DNA of 64,000 bases from NCBI GenBank assembly GCA_035559535.1, contig DATMBG010000050.1:1-64000 (forward strand), read 5' to 3'. A program made the position numbers and the translations under genes. The stretch comes from Candidatus Limnocylindrales bacterium (GTDB lineage Bacteria > Moduliflexota > Moduliflexia > Moduliflexales > JAUQPW01). Shown piece after piece: positions 1-8,331 of the stretch. The notes beneath the pieces are model-generated. The model was not told the origin of the DNA. It was given only the letters and a program-made list of their open reading frames with translations, and did not search any database. Position 1 is the stretch's first letter, and every line of letters starts with the position of its first letter.

Positions 1-511
1 ATCGGAACTTACCAAGTCTGGCCTGGGCGCCCAGGGGGAGTCGAATCAAGGTCAACCAGGCTTCTTCCAGGCCGACTTCACTTTCATCTCCTAAAAGGTT
101 TTCTCCGGAGAAGAACACATCGGCTCGAGCATAAGGATCTATCGAGGCTTGAAATCCAAGTTCGACCTCTTTCACGGTGAATCGATTTCGAAGTATGTCT
201 GACTCTGCTCCCGGCCCTTCTCCGTTAAAAGTTCTATTTCCGACGAAATTAACCTCTACCCGTATATCCGGGTTGAGGGATTGAAGAAATCCCATTCGCT
301 GCTGGGAAGGTTGCGGAGGAGGTGGTTGAAGTGGTCCGGTATTGGGGATTTGTAGCCCACCCTCGGATGACCGGGAGGGTTGCTGAGGAAGCGGTTGTTG
401 TAGTAAAGGAACCGATTGCGATTCTGGAGTTTGGGGTGAAGGGGTTTCTGCGATAGCTCTGCGTAAAGGTAAAAGCAAACTGAGTCCAAGGGAAACGAGA
501 ACCAGGGACAT
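1..511 (-). other. Outer-membrane-protein module of the znuB frame; possible internal start
   Basis: Read from the internal ATG at 511-509 (or TTG at 529-527), the product starts with a basic-hydrophobic signal-like stretch ending near RRAIAETP. A Pro/Gln-rich linker of about 45 residues follows, then sequence with alternating polar/apolar residues and the phrases GFQASIDPYARADVFFSGEN and GLEEAWLTL. That phrasing is typical of beta-barrel proteins encoded beside zinc transporters (zinc-regulated outer-membrane receptor type). A weak GGGA lies about 8-11 nt before the ATG. The family assignment is inference from sequence style. The absence of a stop from the upstream permease is directly seen. 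Confidence 0.6.
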
Positions 512-1336
512 TCTCAAGCGTCCCGGCAAATCTTTGAAAAGATTAAAACCGGTTATTAAGATAAGAATACCCACCGAGGTGGCAACAATAGCGGAACCTG
601 ACGGGAGATCGAAAATAACAGACAGATACAAACCCAGGATAGTGGCCAGGGCACCGAAAAGGATGGCCAATGCAAAGATCCACTTAATCTTGTTGGTGGT
701 AAGTCGGGCCGTAATAGCGGGAATAACCAAAAAAGCAGACACGATGAGGATTCCCGCAGATTTAATAGAAAACGCAATAGTTATACCCAGGGTTATATAT
801 AGTAACAGATCCCAAAAACCTGCCGGAATCTTCTGGGCCCGGGCCATTTCATAATCAAAGGAGACCAGGATAAACTCTTTATAAAAGAGATAGTGGATTA
901 AACCTATTCCAAAGGTTATGAATATTAAAAGTACAATTTCTGCCTTTGGAACCGTCAGTATATTTCCAAAAAGGAAACTTAGGGCACGAGCCTCTCCGAC
1001 GGGATTTTTGGCTACAAATAAAACTCCTAAAGCAGAGGCACAGACATAGCTTACCCCAATGATTCCTTCCATTGGAATCTTTTTTCGAAAAGGAATAAGC
1101 GAAAAGAGAGTTATCCCCAGGATACTAAACAAAAGAGAAAAAAGGATTGGGCTAAAACCGAGTAAAAGGGCCAAGGCTACTCCTGCCGAAGAAATCTGGG
1201 CCAGGGCAGCCCCGACAAACACAATACGTTTAAGAACCACATAAACCCCTAGATAGGAGCAAAGTCCTGCGACAAGGAGACCTGCAATAATAGCATTTCT
1301 AAAAAAAGGTTGTTGGAGATATTCTAGTATGATCAT
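1..1336 (-). CDS. znuB: ZnuB-type metal ABC permease, open in frame into an outer-membrane protein (3' partial)
   Basis: The ATG at 1336-1334 overlaps the znuC stop (ATGA). The first about 275 codons (down to 512) encode a hydrophobic ABC-3 family permease with about eight membrane segments, the normal length for ZnuB, which carries Zn2+ (or Mn2+) across the inner membrane with the ATPase ZnuC. No stop follows. I read every codon of this frame from 1336 to 1 and found none, so the ORF continues through a signal-peptide-like segment into a Pro/Gln-rich linker and barrel-like sequence that runs off the window. No ZnuA binding protein is visible. This is either a true fusion of permease and outer-membrane protein, or two cistrons that lost the intervening stop, with translation restarting near 511. 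Confidence 0.8.
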   Translation of the reverse strand, partial: MIILEYLQQPFFRNAIIAGLLVAGLCSYLGVYVVLKRIVFVGAALAQISSAGVALALLLGFSPILFSLLFSILGITLFSLIPFRKKIPMEGIIGVSYVCASALGVLFVAKNPVGEARALSFLFGNILTVPKAEIVLLIFITFGIGLIHYLFYKEFILVSFDYEMARAQKIPAGFWDLLLYITLGITIAFSIKSAGILIVSAFLVIPAITARLTTNKIKWIFALAILFGALATILGLYLSVIFDLPSGSAIVATSVGILILITGFNLFKDLPGRLRMSLVLVSLGLSLLLPLRRAIAETPSPQTPESQSVPLLQQPLPQQPSRSSEGGLQIPNTGPLQPPPPQPSQQRMGFLQSLNPDIRVEVNFVGNRTFNGEGPGAESDILRNRFTVKEVELGFQASIDPYARADVFFSGENLLGDESEVGLEEAWLTLIRLPLGAQARLGKFR

Positions 1337-2247
1337 TTTGTTAATATGACTTTGGTTCCATCTACCTCCCGAACCGATACCTTGATTTGATAAACTTTAC
1401 TCAAGATCTCATCCGAGAGAATTTCATCGGTACGTCCGGTTACAATACCTTGATGAATAAGGGCTATTTTTTCGGCGTAATTGGCAACTAAGTTAAGGTT
1501 ATGCGAGGCCATGATAATATTCAAACCGTCTTGCTCATGAAGGGCTTGAATCAATTCCATCATACTCTTTTCTGAGCTTAAGTCCATTCCGCTGGTAGGT
1601 TCATCCAGAACCAATATTTGAGGTTCGGTTGCCAGAGCTCGGGCGATGAGCGTACGTTGCTTCTGACCACCCGAGAGCTCTTGAAAGGGTTTCGAGGCCA
1701 GATCTACGATACCTACATGCTCTAAGCTTTGTAAAGATATTTCTTGATCTAATTGTCCGGGTTTTTTCCAGGGGCCTAATTTTTTAAATCGACCCATGAG
1801 AACAATATCCAAAACAGAAAGAGGGAAAATTGGATCCAGTTCGCTGTGCTGGGGAACATATCCTAAAGAAATTGGAATGGAGGATTGAGGGAAAAAAATC
1901 GAAGAGAGAAAGCCAGACCTTGATTTCGGGATTTCTATTCCCTGGACTTCTCCGGAAGCAGGGGTTAAATTTTTATTCTCCTTCGGCCTGGTTTGGGCGG
2001 TAAAAATCTTTCCCTTCAGAGGTTTTAGAATTCCCAAAATGGCCTTGAGAAGCGTGGTCTTACCGGATCCATTAGGTCCTACAACTCCAAAAAAATCTCC
2101 CGAATGAATCTTGAGGTTTATATTTTCCAGTACGATCCGACGACCATAACCCAGGGTTACATCCTTAAATTCGATGAGAGGTTTCAAAATATCAGAATAT
2201 AGGGAAAACACAGGGACATGGGAACTCAAAATTAAAGCAGCCAACAT
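1333..2247 (-). CDS. znuC: Metal (zinc-type) ABC transporter ATPase ZnuC
   Basis: This 304-residue ABC ATPase powers metal import with the adjacent permease. Walker A is GPNGSGKTT at residues 57-65, the Q-loop is in GYVPQ at about 129-133, the signature LSGGQ is at 191-195, Walker B with its Glu is ILVLDEP at 211-217 and the H-loop His is at about 249. Between Walker A and the Q-loop sits an insertion of about 44 residues (84-127) that ordinary ZnuC proteins lack. The C-terminus overlaps the permease start by 4 nt. The listed ATG lacks a good Shine-Dalgarno; a TTG at 2187, just before PLIEFKDVTLGYG, is an alternative start. The rimK-like gene ends 24 nt upstream, so the genes are probably co-transcribed. 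Confidence 0.88.
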   Translation of the reverse strand: MLAALILSSHVPVFSLYSDILKPLIEFKDVTLGYGRRIVLENINLKIHSGDFFGVVGPNGSGKTTLLKAILGILKPLKGKIFTAQTRPKENKNLTPASGEVQGIEIPKSRSGFLSSIFFPQSSIPISLGYVPQHSELDPIFPLSVLDIVLMGRFKKLGPWKKPGQLDQEISLQSLEHVGIVDLASKPFQELSGGQKQRTLIARALATEPQILVLDEPTSGMDLSSEKSMMELIQALHEQDGLNIIMASHNLNLVANYAEKIALIHQGIVTGRTDEILSDEILSKVYQIKVSVREVDGTKVILTK

Positions 2248-2271
2248 ATTATCTGGAGTTGATTCCTGGCC

Positions 2272-3177
2272 TTATCTGTATATTCCCATGTCTCCATGCC
2301 TCCACGTATGGTATTTATCTATCAGGTGCTCTACGATTTTCTCTGCAATATTTATCGGAGTTGTTTGTTGTAACCCGGCCCAGCCTGGGATGCTGTTGAC
2401 TTCAATGAGATAATATTGACCGCCGGTGGATCTGAGTATATCTACACCGGCATAGTCTACCTGTAGGAGGTGACAGGCCTTTAAACTCATTTCAACCAGT
2501 TGATCCTCCAAAACATAAGGCTCAGCCGTAGCGCCTCGGGCGATATTTGTTTTCCAGGTATTTGAACGTCGAATCATAGCCGCCACAACCTGGTTTCCTA
2601 CCACAAAGGCCCGAATATCGTAATTATCATGGGGGATATATTCCTGCAGGTAGAATACATAACCCCCGAGTTCCAAAGCCCGGAAGGTCCGATATGCGAT
2701 ATCTTCATCGCAAATTCTAACCATTCCTTTGCCTCCCGACCCAAATAAAGGTTTTACAACCACATCTCCCAACTCTCGGAAGGCCTTCATGGCATCATCA
2801 AAATTCTCGGCTACAATGGTTTTAGGAGTTAATATTTTATTATCTTCTAATATAGCAGAGGTATAGTATTTGTCCACCGTTTTCTCAATGGCGGCAGGTG
2901 CGTTCATTACCATGACACCCAGGTCTTCCAGTCGGTGCAGTACGTCCATTCGGAAGATGATCTGCTCCAGAGAGCCACCGGGAATAATTCGAACTAGGAG
3001 GGCCTGGTAGTCTTCGAGTTGCTGATCTTCAACAGTAACCCTGGGTTTATCAGAAACCCTGGCCATTAACCTTGTAATGGGAAAACAATGGGATAAAATA
3101 CCTCTTTGAGTAAGGGCTTTTTGAAGGGATTCAATGTGCCAGCCAATTTCAGAAGTGAGGATACCGACTTTGATCAT
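2272..3177 (-). CDS. RimK-family ATP-grasp alpha-L-glutamate ligase
   Basis: The 301-residue ATP-grasp protein has the RimK layout: an N-terminal pre-ATP-grasp region, a central ATP-binding region (VVKPLFGSGGKGMVRI) and a C-terminal metal-binding catalytic part (YAGVDIL...YLIEVNSIPGWAGLQ). Enzymes of this family add glutamate to peptides or cofactors. In archaea and H4MPT-using bacteria, relatives glutamylate tetrahydromethanopterin (MptN type) or F420. Its place after mch and the Fhc genes supports a role in H4MPT or methanofuran tailoring, but that substrate is inferred. The start overlaps the stop of the upstream kinase gene (ATGA). The last codons lie in a CATGGAGACATGGG-like repeat remnant (about 2285-2310). 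Confidence 0.85.
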   Translation of the reverse strand: MIKVGILTSEIGWHIESLQKALTQRGILSHCFPITRLMARVSDKPRVTVEDQQLEDYQALLVRIIPGGSLEQIIFRMDVLHRLEDLGVMVMNAPAAIEKTVDKYYTSAILEDNKILTPKTIVAENFDDAMKAFRELGDVVVKPLFGSGGKGMVRICDEDIAYRTFRALELGGYVFYLQEYIPHDNYDIRAFVVGNQVVAAMIRRSNTWKTNIARGATAEPYVLEDQLVEMSLKACHLLQVDYAGVDILRSTGGQYYLIEVNSIPGWAGLQQTTPINIAEKIVEHLIDKYHTWRHGDMGIYR

Positions 3178-5369
3178 GGGGTTATGGCAGGAGGTTTATC
3201 TTGATAAATAGCCAGATTATGTAATAACTTACTTAACTCTTCCCATCGGTAGGGTTTAGCAATAACGCCACTAAATCCGTATTGTTGGAAGTTAGCCATG
3301 ACCGGGTCATTGGAGTAACCACTGGATACAATGGCTTTGACGTGGGGATCTATTTCCCTCAATCGGGCGATGGCTTCTTTACCTCCCATCCCACCCGGGA
3401 CGGTTAAATCCATAATCGTTACCTGAAAGGGTTGTCCGAGTTCTTTAGCTCTCTGATAGAGTTGGATCGCTTCAGAACCATCTTTAGCAACTTCTACCTG
3501 GTATCCCATATAACTCAACATCTGGCTAACTGCTTCGGTAACAATGTCTTCATCATCCATAATCAAGATCTTCCCCTTACCTGAAGGAGGATTTTCTTCT
3601 ACTCTTTTCTCTGTCGGGATATGCTTCTGCGAAGCAGGAAGATAAAGATGGAAAGTTGTTCCTGCTCCTAATTTAGACTGTGCGGTAATATACCCGTCAT
3701 GTTTCTGGATAATTGAATATACTGTCGTAAGCCCAAGACCACTCCCCTTCTCTTTGGTTGTAAAATAAGGATCAAAGATCTTAGTCAGGTGCTCTTCGGG
3801 TATACCCACGCCTGGATCTTTTAAGGATATTTTTATATAATTTCCGGCGGGCAGAGGCAACCCTGAGCCGGCTTCTTCTACACCGATCACCACGTTCTCA
3901 CCGTATATTTGAATAACTCCTCCCTGGGGCATGGCTTGTTGGGCATTGATAACAAGATTATGGATTACCTGGGTCATTTGTCCTTCATCCACTTCTACCG
4001 GCCAGAGGTCCTCTGAAAGGAAAAATTCACATCGCACGGGGGAACCTCTGAGGACAAAATTTACCGAATCTTTGATTAATTGGGCTATGGAAATCGTTTT
4101 CTTTACCGGTAACCCTCCTTTAGAGAAGGTAAGCAATTGTTGGGTTAAATCTTTTGCCCGCAGAGAAGCTTTTTCCGCTTCGGTAAGTCTTTTGAATACC
4201 TCTTCTTGAGGATAAGCGCATTTCTTGGCCAAAGAGATATTCATCAAAATAGCGGTCAGAATATTATTAAAATCATGGGCGAGGCCACCGGCCAGGACAC
4301 CTATAGATTCCAGCTTACTGGCTTTCAGGCGCTCTTCTTCTATTTTTTGCTTTTCCGTGATGTCCCGAAAAACCAAAACTACCCCGATAATCTGACCTTT
4401 TCTATTTCGAATGGGAGCTCCGCTATCTGAAATAATTCGCCGGGTTCCATCTCTGGCTATAAGAACGGCAGGGTAGGCAAGATCGGTAGGGATCCCGGTT
4501 TTTATTACTTTTTCTACGGGATTTTCATAAGGTTCCTGGGTTTTATCCTGAACAACATGAAAGACCTCTTGCAAAGGCTTACCTGCAGCTTCTTGTTGAG
4601 TCCAACCGGTCAGTTTTTCTGCAACAGGGTTGAGTAAAACGACTTTTCCTTCTATATCGGTGGTAATAACCCCATCTCCAATGGAACATAAAGTCACGAC
4701 CAACTGCTCTTTTTCGGCAGCCAGGGCCTCTTCAGCCTGTTTACGCTCGGCTAATTCTCGCTGTGCCGAGGTGTAAAGTAGCGCATTGTCCAGGGCGATG
4801 GAAGCCAATTGGGCAAATCGATTCAGTAATTCAATCTCCTCGTCTTTAAAAGCCCGACCTCTCTCAAGATAGGCTAAACCCAATACGCCTACTACTTTGG
4901 ATCCGGATTTAAGCGGTACCCCGACCACAGCTCGAAAGTCGTCAATAGGGGAATTTGGCAAACGACCGGACCAGGTATGATAGTCCTCTACTACCAGGGG
5001 TTGACCGGTTAGCCAGACTTTTCCGATTAAGCCTTCCCCAGGTTTATGCCGAAAGCCAATATGATGGCTATAAATTCCCGTGCCTATCTTCATAACCGTT
5101 TCTGCTTCTCCGGGTTCAACCAGATGAATATATCCATGGGGGGTTCCTAATAACACACCGGCACGTGTGATAATCGCTTCAAGCAAATCGTTCAACTCCA
5201 ACCGATTCATCAAAGCAAGGGTAGTTTCATGTAAAGCAGCCAGATAAGAATGCTGTTTGCGGAGCTTTTCCTCTACCCCTGCATGCTTCTTTTTCAACTC
5301 GGTTATTTCCTTACGAAGGGCCGCCAATTCCTCTAACAATTGTTCCTTTGTTTTATTTTCTTCTTCCAT
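3174..5369 (-). CDS. Hybrid sensor histidine kinase (coiled coil, GAF, PAS, HisKA, HATPase, receiver)
   Basis: A soluble 731-residue hybrid kinase with no membrane segment. In order: a charged coiled coil (1-40), a GAF domain (about 50-200), a PAS domain (about 220-345), a HisKA dimerisation domain with phospho-acceptor His in GLAHDFNN (about 365), an HATPase domain with DPGVGIPEE and GSGLGLTTVY boxes, and a C-terminal receiver (about 600-720) with its acidic pocket in MDDED, phospho-acceptor Asp in IMDLTVPGG and a conserved Lys (AKPY). It would sense a cytoplasmic ligand or redox signal, but no DNA-binding output is encoded next to it. It overlaps the rimK-like gene by 4 nt and starts about 120 nt after mch, so it may be co-expressed with the C1 genes. 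Confidence 0.9.
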   Translation of the reverse strand: MEEENKTKEQLLEELAALRKEITELKKKHAGVEEKLRKQHSYLAALHETTLALMNRLELNDLLEAIITRAGVLLGTPHGYIHLVEPGEAETVMKIGTGIYSHHIGFRHKPGEGLIGKVWLTGQPLVVEDYHTWSGRLPNSPIDDFRAVVGVPLKSGSKVVGVLGLAYLERGRAFKDEEIELLNRFAQLASIALDNALLYTSAQRELAERKQAEEALAAEKEQLVVTLCSIGDGVITTDIEGKVVLLNPVAEKLTGWTQQEAAGKPLQEVFHVVQDKTQEPYENPVEKVIKTGIPTDLAYPAVLIARDGTRRIISDSGAPIRNRKGQIIGVVLVFRDITEKQKIEEERLKASKLESIGVLAGGLAHDFNNILTAILMNISLAKKCAYPQEEVFKRLTEAEKASLRAKDLTQQLLTFSKGGLPVKKTISIAQLIKDSVNFVLRGSPVRCEFFLSEDLWPVEVDEGQMTQVIHNLVINAQQAMPQGGVIQIYGENVVIGVEEAGSGLPLPAGNYIKISLKDPGVGIPEEHLTKIFDPYFTTKEKGSGLGLTTVYSIIQKHDGYITAQSKLGAGTTFHLYLPASQKHIPTEKRVEENPPSGKGKILIMDDEDIVTEAVSQMLSYMGYQVEVAKDGSEAIQLYQRAKELGQPFQVTIMDLTVPGGMGGKEAIARLREIDPHVKAIVSSGYSNDPVMANFQQYGFSGVIAKPYRWEELSKLLHNLAIYQDKPPAITP

Positions 5370-5492
5370 GGAAAGTTTTTAAAATAAAAGAAATATTTCC
5401 CTGTGGGAGACTGATAAATAAAGCATTTTTAGCCATGAATCCCTCAAGGGGTATGGTTAAAATTTTTTAGGTAGAATGTCAATAAGAAAATT

Positions 5493-6473
5493 TCACATGG
5501 TAGTAACAGAACACTCAGATTCTTGGAATAAGGAGATGGCCAGGAGTCTTTCGTTGATCTGACCGGCTTGAAAAACTTTTCCACTGGAGATGTTATTCAA
5601 CGTTATTCGGGCAGGGCTAAATAGGAGCGGATCTATTTTGTAAAAATCTTGATAACGGCGAAAGAGTTCGTAGAAGGGAATGCCGTAATCTTTGGAACTT
5701 GAAGCGGGTATCTGGGTTAGGATTTGGGTAATTTCTGAATCGCTACCCTCCAGGGTGTAATAGGCTTCTCCACCGTATAAAATACAATCATTGGTTCGAC
5801 CGATAGCCTTTAAAGGGTTCTTTATGACAGGGGCTATAGGACATGTGCCGGACCCGGTCAGGATTTTATTGAGATCAAATCCTAATTCGAGCATTTTATG
5901 CAAACCGGTCTCCACAACCCGAGCCGCGATCTGAATAGATCCAACCAAACTGTCGGTGGAAGCAACGATGATGGAGAGATTTTCCGGTTTAATGTGGCAT
6001 TTTTCTGCAATAAATCGGGCTACTTCGACGCCGGGTAAACCGGAACTTTCCAGGGCGATCACGGCGGTGGAAGATTCTTCTTGATAATCGATCTGAGAAA
6101 ACAATTTTTCTACCCGGGCAAGGAGCCTGGCCGGACCGGAACCCATAGCCAGATAGTTATCGATTTCTATCTTCCACCCGGCGTATTGAGAAGCCATACA
6201 TCCAAGAACCGGCCAGTCGACGACGACCTGAACTCCTGGAAGGGAAAGTTCCTTTAGATGGATTTGGGTAAACTGAACATTCCCCAGACCTCCCAGGCAA
6301 ATCTCCGCAAAATACTTTCCCACCGTCCAACTTCCCACGCTTTCAACCCCGGCATCGATAACTGTAGTTCCATTAGACAACGTTATAACCCTCACTTTGA
6401 GGAACTCTGCATTGGCGACGACGTAATCAAAAAGTTTACGGGCGTTCTGGTTCAGGTTTAGGTTTAACTTCAT
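5493..6473 (-). CDS. mch: Methenyl-H4MPT cyclohydrolase
   Basis: Mch reversibly converts 5,10-methenyl-H4MPT and water to formyl-H4MPT in the pterin-linked C1 pathway. The 326-residue length matches the family. Recognisable blocks are the N-terminal LNLNQNARKLFDY, the GLGNVQF and PVLGCMASQYAGW segments, LAMGSGPARLL and the C-terminal GSGTCPIAPV and GRTNDCILYGGEAYYT. The start ATG overlaps the fhcC stop as ATGA, so the two are translationally coupled. The pathway partners Fae and MtdB are not in this window. Confidence 0.95.
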   Translation of the reverse strand: MKLNLNLNQNARKLFDYVVANAEFLKVRVITLSNGTTVIDAGVESVGSWTVGKYFAEICLGGLGNVQFTQIHLKELSLPGVQVVVDWPVLGCMASQYAGWKIEIDNYLAMGSGPARLLARVEKLFSQIDYQEESSTAVIALESSGLPGVEVARFIAEKCHIKPENLSIIVASTDSLVGSIQIAARVVETGLHKMLELGFDLNKILTGSGTCPIAPVIKNPLKAIGRTNDCILYGGEAYYTLEGSDSEITQILTQIPASSSKDYGIPFYELFRRYQDFYKIDPLLFSPARITLNNISSGKVFQAGQINERLLAISLFQESECSVTTM

Positions 6474-7276
6474 GCAGCAAACTCCAATATTTCCCCTTTA
6501 CCCAATTCACTGATATCCCCATGGTAACGTCTATAGGGTCCTTTAAGGTATTCTTCTTTAATCGAAATCCCCTGTTTTTTCAAAAAGTGGAAATAAACCT
6601 TTAGAAAGTCTGGAGTATAAGTCGTATCATACTTAAAAGTAGGGAGTAACGAGACCGGATTAAAGGTCACGATGGTTCCTCGCCGCATACCGGCTCCCGT
6701 TCTGGCACCTAGAGTTCCAAAGACAAAAATCGTTCCGGCAATCATATAACTTCCGGTAAAGTCTCCTGCATTTCCCAGAATTACGATAAGGCCTCGCCGC
6801 ATAAAGCTTCCGACCTCATAGCCTGCATTTCCTTCAACAATAATCGTTCCCCGGTTCATTCCGACTGTCGTTCCTCGATAAACCCCTCCCACCCGGTTTC
6901 CGGCATTTCCTTTGATACGGATAAGTCCACCTGTCATCTCTGCCCCTACCCAACTATCGACGTCCCCTTCCACAAAGATTTCCCCACCTTTCATGAAGGC
7001 TCCCAGGTGTAACCCTACATTCCCTTTGATGGAGATCTTACCTCGGCTCATTCCAAAGCCGATTTTCTTAATCTTGGATAAGTCCCCTTCCAGGTAAATC
7101 TGATCGGATTTTTCCCCCTCTACCTCGAAGACTTCCCCCAACTTTTTTTCTTTATTCCCATAATAAAGGGGTAAACCACAAAGCTCGGCGTGGGTTTTAT
7201 CAAAGAAGATATCCGGTGAGATAATCTCAGCTTCTATGGGAATATCGTATTTCTCCTTGAGTTTGAGTAAAATCAT
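6470..7276 (-). CDS. fhcC: Formyltransferase/hydrolase or formylmethanofuran dehydrogenase subunit C
   Basis: The 268-residue protein is built of glycine-rich repeats of about 19-20 residues (pattern G-N-x-G-x-x-x-G-x-x-M-x-x-G) covering residues about 75-215. This is the right-handed helix fold shared by FwdC/FmdC and the glutamate synthase C-terminal domain. In Fhc/Fwd complexes this subunit scaffolds subunits A and D and helps channel formate. It lies between fhcD (8-nt gap) and mch (4-nt overlap) in an obvious operon. Confidence 0.94.
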   Translation of the reverse strand: MILLKLKEKYDIPIEAEIISPDIFFDKTHAELCGLPLYYGNKEKKLGEVFEVEGEKSDQIYLEGDLSKIKKIGFGMSRGKISIKGNVGLHLGAFMKGGEIFVEGDVDSWVGAEMTGGLIRIKGNAGNRVGGVYRGTTVGMNRGTIIVEGNAGYEVGSFMRRGLIVILGNAGDFTGSYMIAGTIFVFGTLGARTGAGMRRGTIVTFNPVSLLPTFKYDTTYTPDFLKVYFHFLKKQGISIKEEYLKGPYRRYHGDISELGKGEILEFAA

Positions 7277-7284
7277 AACCGATT

Positions 7285-8187
7285 TTATTCGAGGATTTTG
7301 CGCAGGTAAAAGTGATACTTTCCCAGTTTTCCGCCGTAATTTCCGGCCGATATTTTTTTGATCCCCGGGATGCAGGCGGCTTGAATTCCGGCTTTCATAG
7401 CAGCCCCGATGGCTTCCGGAGTCGTACCGTCGATAACGATTTCTAAAACCGAGTTTACGTCATCTGGGACCTGGGAAGGGGTCTGCCTACGAATGGTTGG
7501 GCAAAAGGCCGTGTTGGAAGAGGCGACCAAAAACTTATACCTGGAGCCTACTTTACTTCCACTTCGTACTATCCCTCCGGGAAAAGGCATAATGACGCCG
7601 GGTATTTTTTTCATGGCGTCAACGGCTCTTTCGGCGGCTTCCAGGGTAATTTCTACCTGTTCTCCCATGATAAAAAAATTACCACCCCCCACGGCAGATT
7701 TTATCCCAAATTTATCCTCAACCAGAAATTCCCCGTCCATGACCGGAATCCGCCAGAATCGCCGTTCCCGATTACCGTTAATGGCAGCATCAATGACTTT
7801 ACTGATTTGAAAACCATCCCCGAAAAACCGAAGTTTACCTCCCACCGAAACCCACTCCTCTCCTTCCAGATTATTAAAGCAAGCCGATGTCGGAGAGGTC
7901 ATAACAGATTGGCCAATCCGTTGGATGAGCTGGCCTTGAAGATTCTTTTTGGAAGTTCCAAAGAAGAGAACATTAACTCCCGGACGACCATCTGGAGTTT
8001 CCTGGGTTTCAATCCCCTCAATCCCGGCTTCACCACCACAACCGATAACAGAAGTGGCAAACCCAGTCATACTTCGGGCTGCCTCAAAGGCCCACTTTTC
8101 ATTCAAAGCCGTAATCAAAACCCGGCTGACCTGCATGGCAAAAGCTTCGGCATAGGTATCTTCGATAAATACGCCGTTGATTTCCAT
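7285..8187 (-). CDS. fhcD: Formylmethanofuran:H4MPT formyltransferase
   Basis: The 300-residue protein matches Ftr/FhcD, which moves the formyl group between H4MPT and methanofuran. Supporting blocks are the N-terminal INGVFIEDTYAEAF, ARSMTGFATSVIGCGGEAGIE, PTSACFN, the FGDGFQ region, MPFPGGIVRSGSKVGS and C-terminal NYGGKLGKY. Length is normal. It starts next to a repeat hairpin (8208-8295) and has no clear Shine-Dalgarno, so translation may depend on transcript context. Confidence 0.95.
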   Translation of the reverse strand: MEINGVFIEDTYAEAFAMQVSRVLITALNEKWAFEAARSMTGFATSVIGCGGEAGIEGIETQETPDGRPGVNVLFFGTSKKNLQGQLIQRIGQSVMTSPTSACFNNLEGEEWVSVGGKLRFFGDGFQISKVIDAAINGNRERRFWRIPVMDGEFLVEDKFGIKSAVGGGNFFIMGEQVEITLEAAERAVDAMKKIPGVIMPFPGGIVRSGSKVGSRYKFLVASSNTAFCPTIRRQTPSQVPDDVNSVLEIVIDGTTPEAIGAAMKAGIQAACIPGIKKISAGNYGGKLGKYHFYLRKILE

Positions 8188-8207
8188 TTAAAGAAAGGAC
8201 CGAGAAA

Positions 8208-8295
8208 GTATGGGAGTGTGGAAGTATGGGAGTATGGAAGTGTGGAAGCATTTACTCCCATACTTCCACACTTCCATACTCCTATACCTCTATAC
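8208..8295. repeat. Octamer tandem-repeat hairpin (GTRTGGRA family), copy 1
   Basis: Five head-to-tail 8-mers of the form GT[AG]TGG[AG]A (8208-8247) are followed by an 8-nt spacer and about five 8-mers in the reverse complement (8256-8295), giving a long imperfect stem-loop. It fills most of the 144-nt gap between fhcA and fhcD in an otherwise tight operon. Related elements occur at 13801-13898, 36444-36479 and 53381-53453. Confidence 0.85.
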
Positions 8296-8331
8296 TCTTC
8301 GTGGATTTTTAAAAACTGCAAACGCAGGGAG

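Noticed and set aside
5454-5482. Minus-strand promoter TTGACA-17-TAACCA upstream of the sensor kinase
   Set aside because: The -10 matches only two consensus positions, so I did not list it; it remains possible.
8208-8295. CRISPR-like interpretation of the octamer repeats
   Set aside because: Units are 8 nt with no unique spacers, and they are inverted pairs. No cas genes occur in the window.
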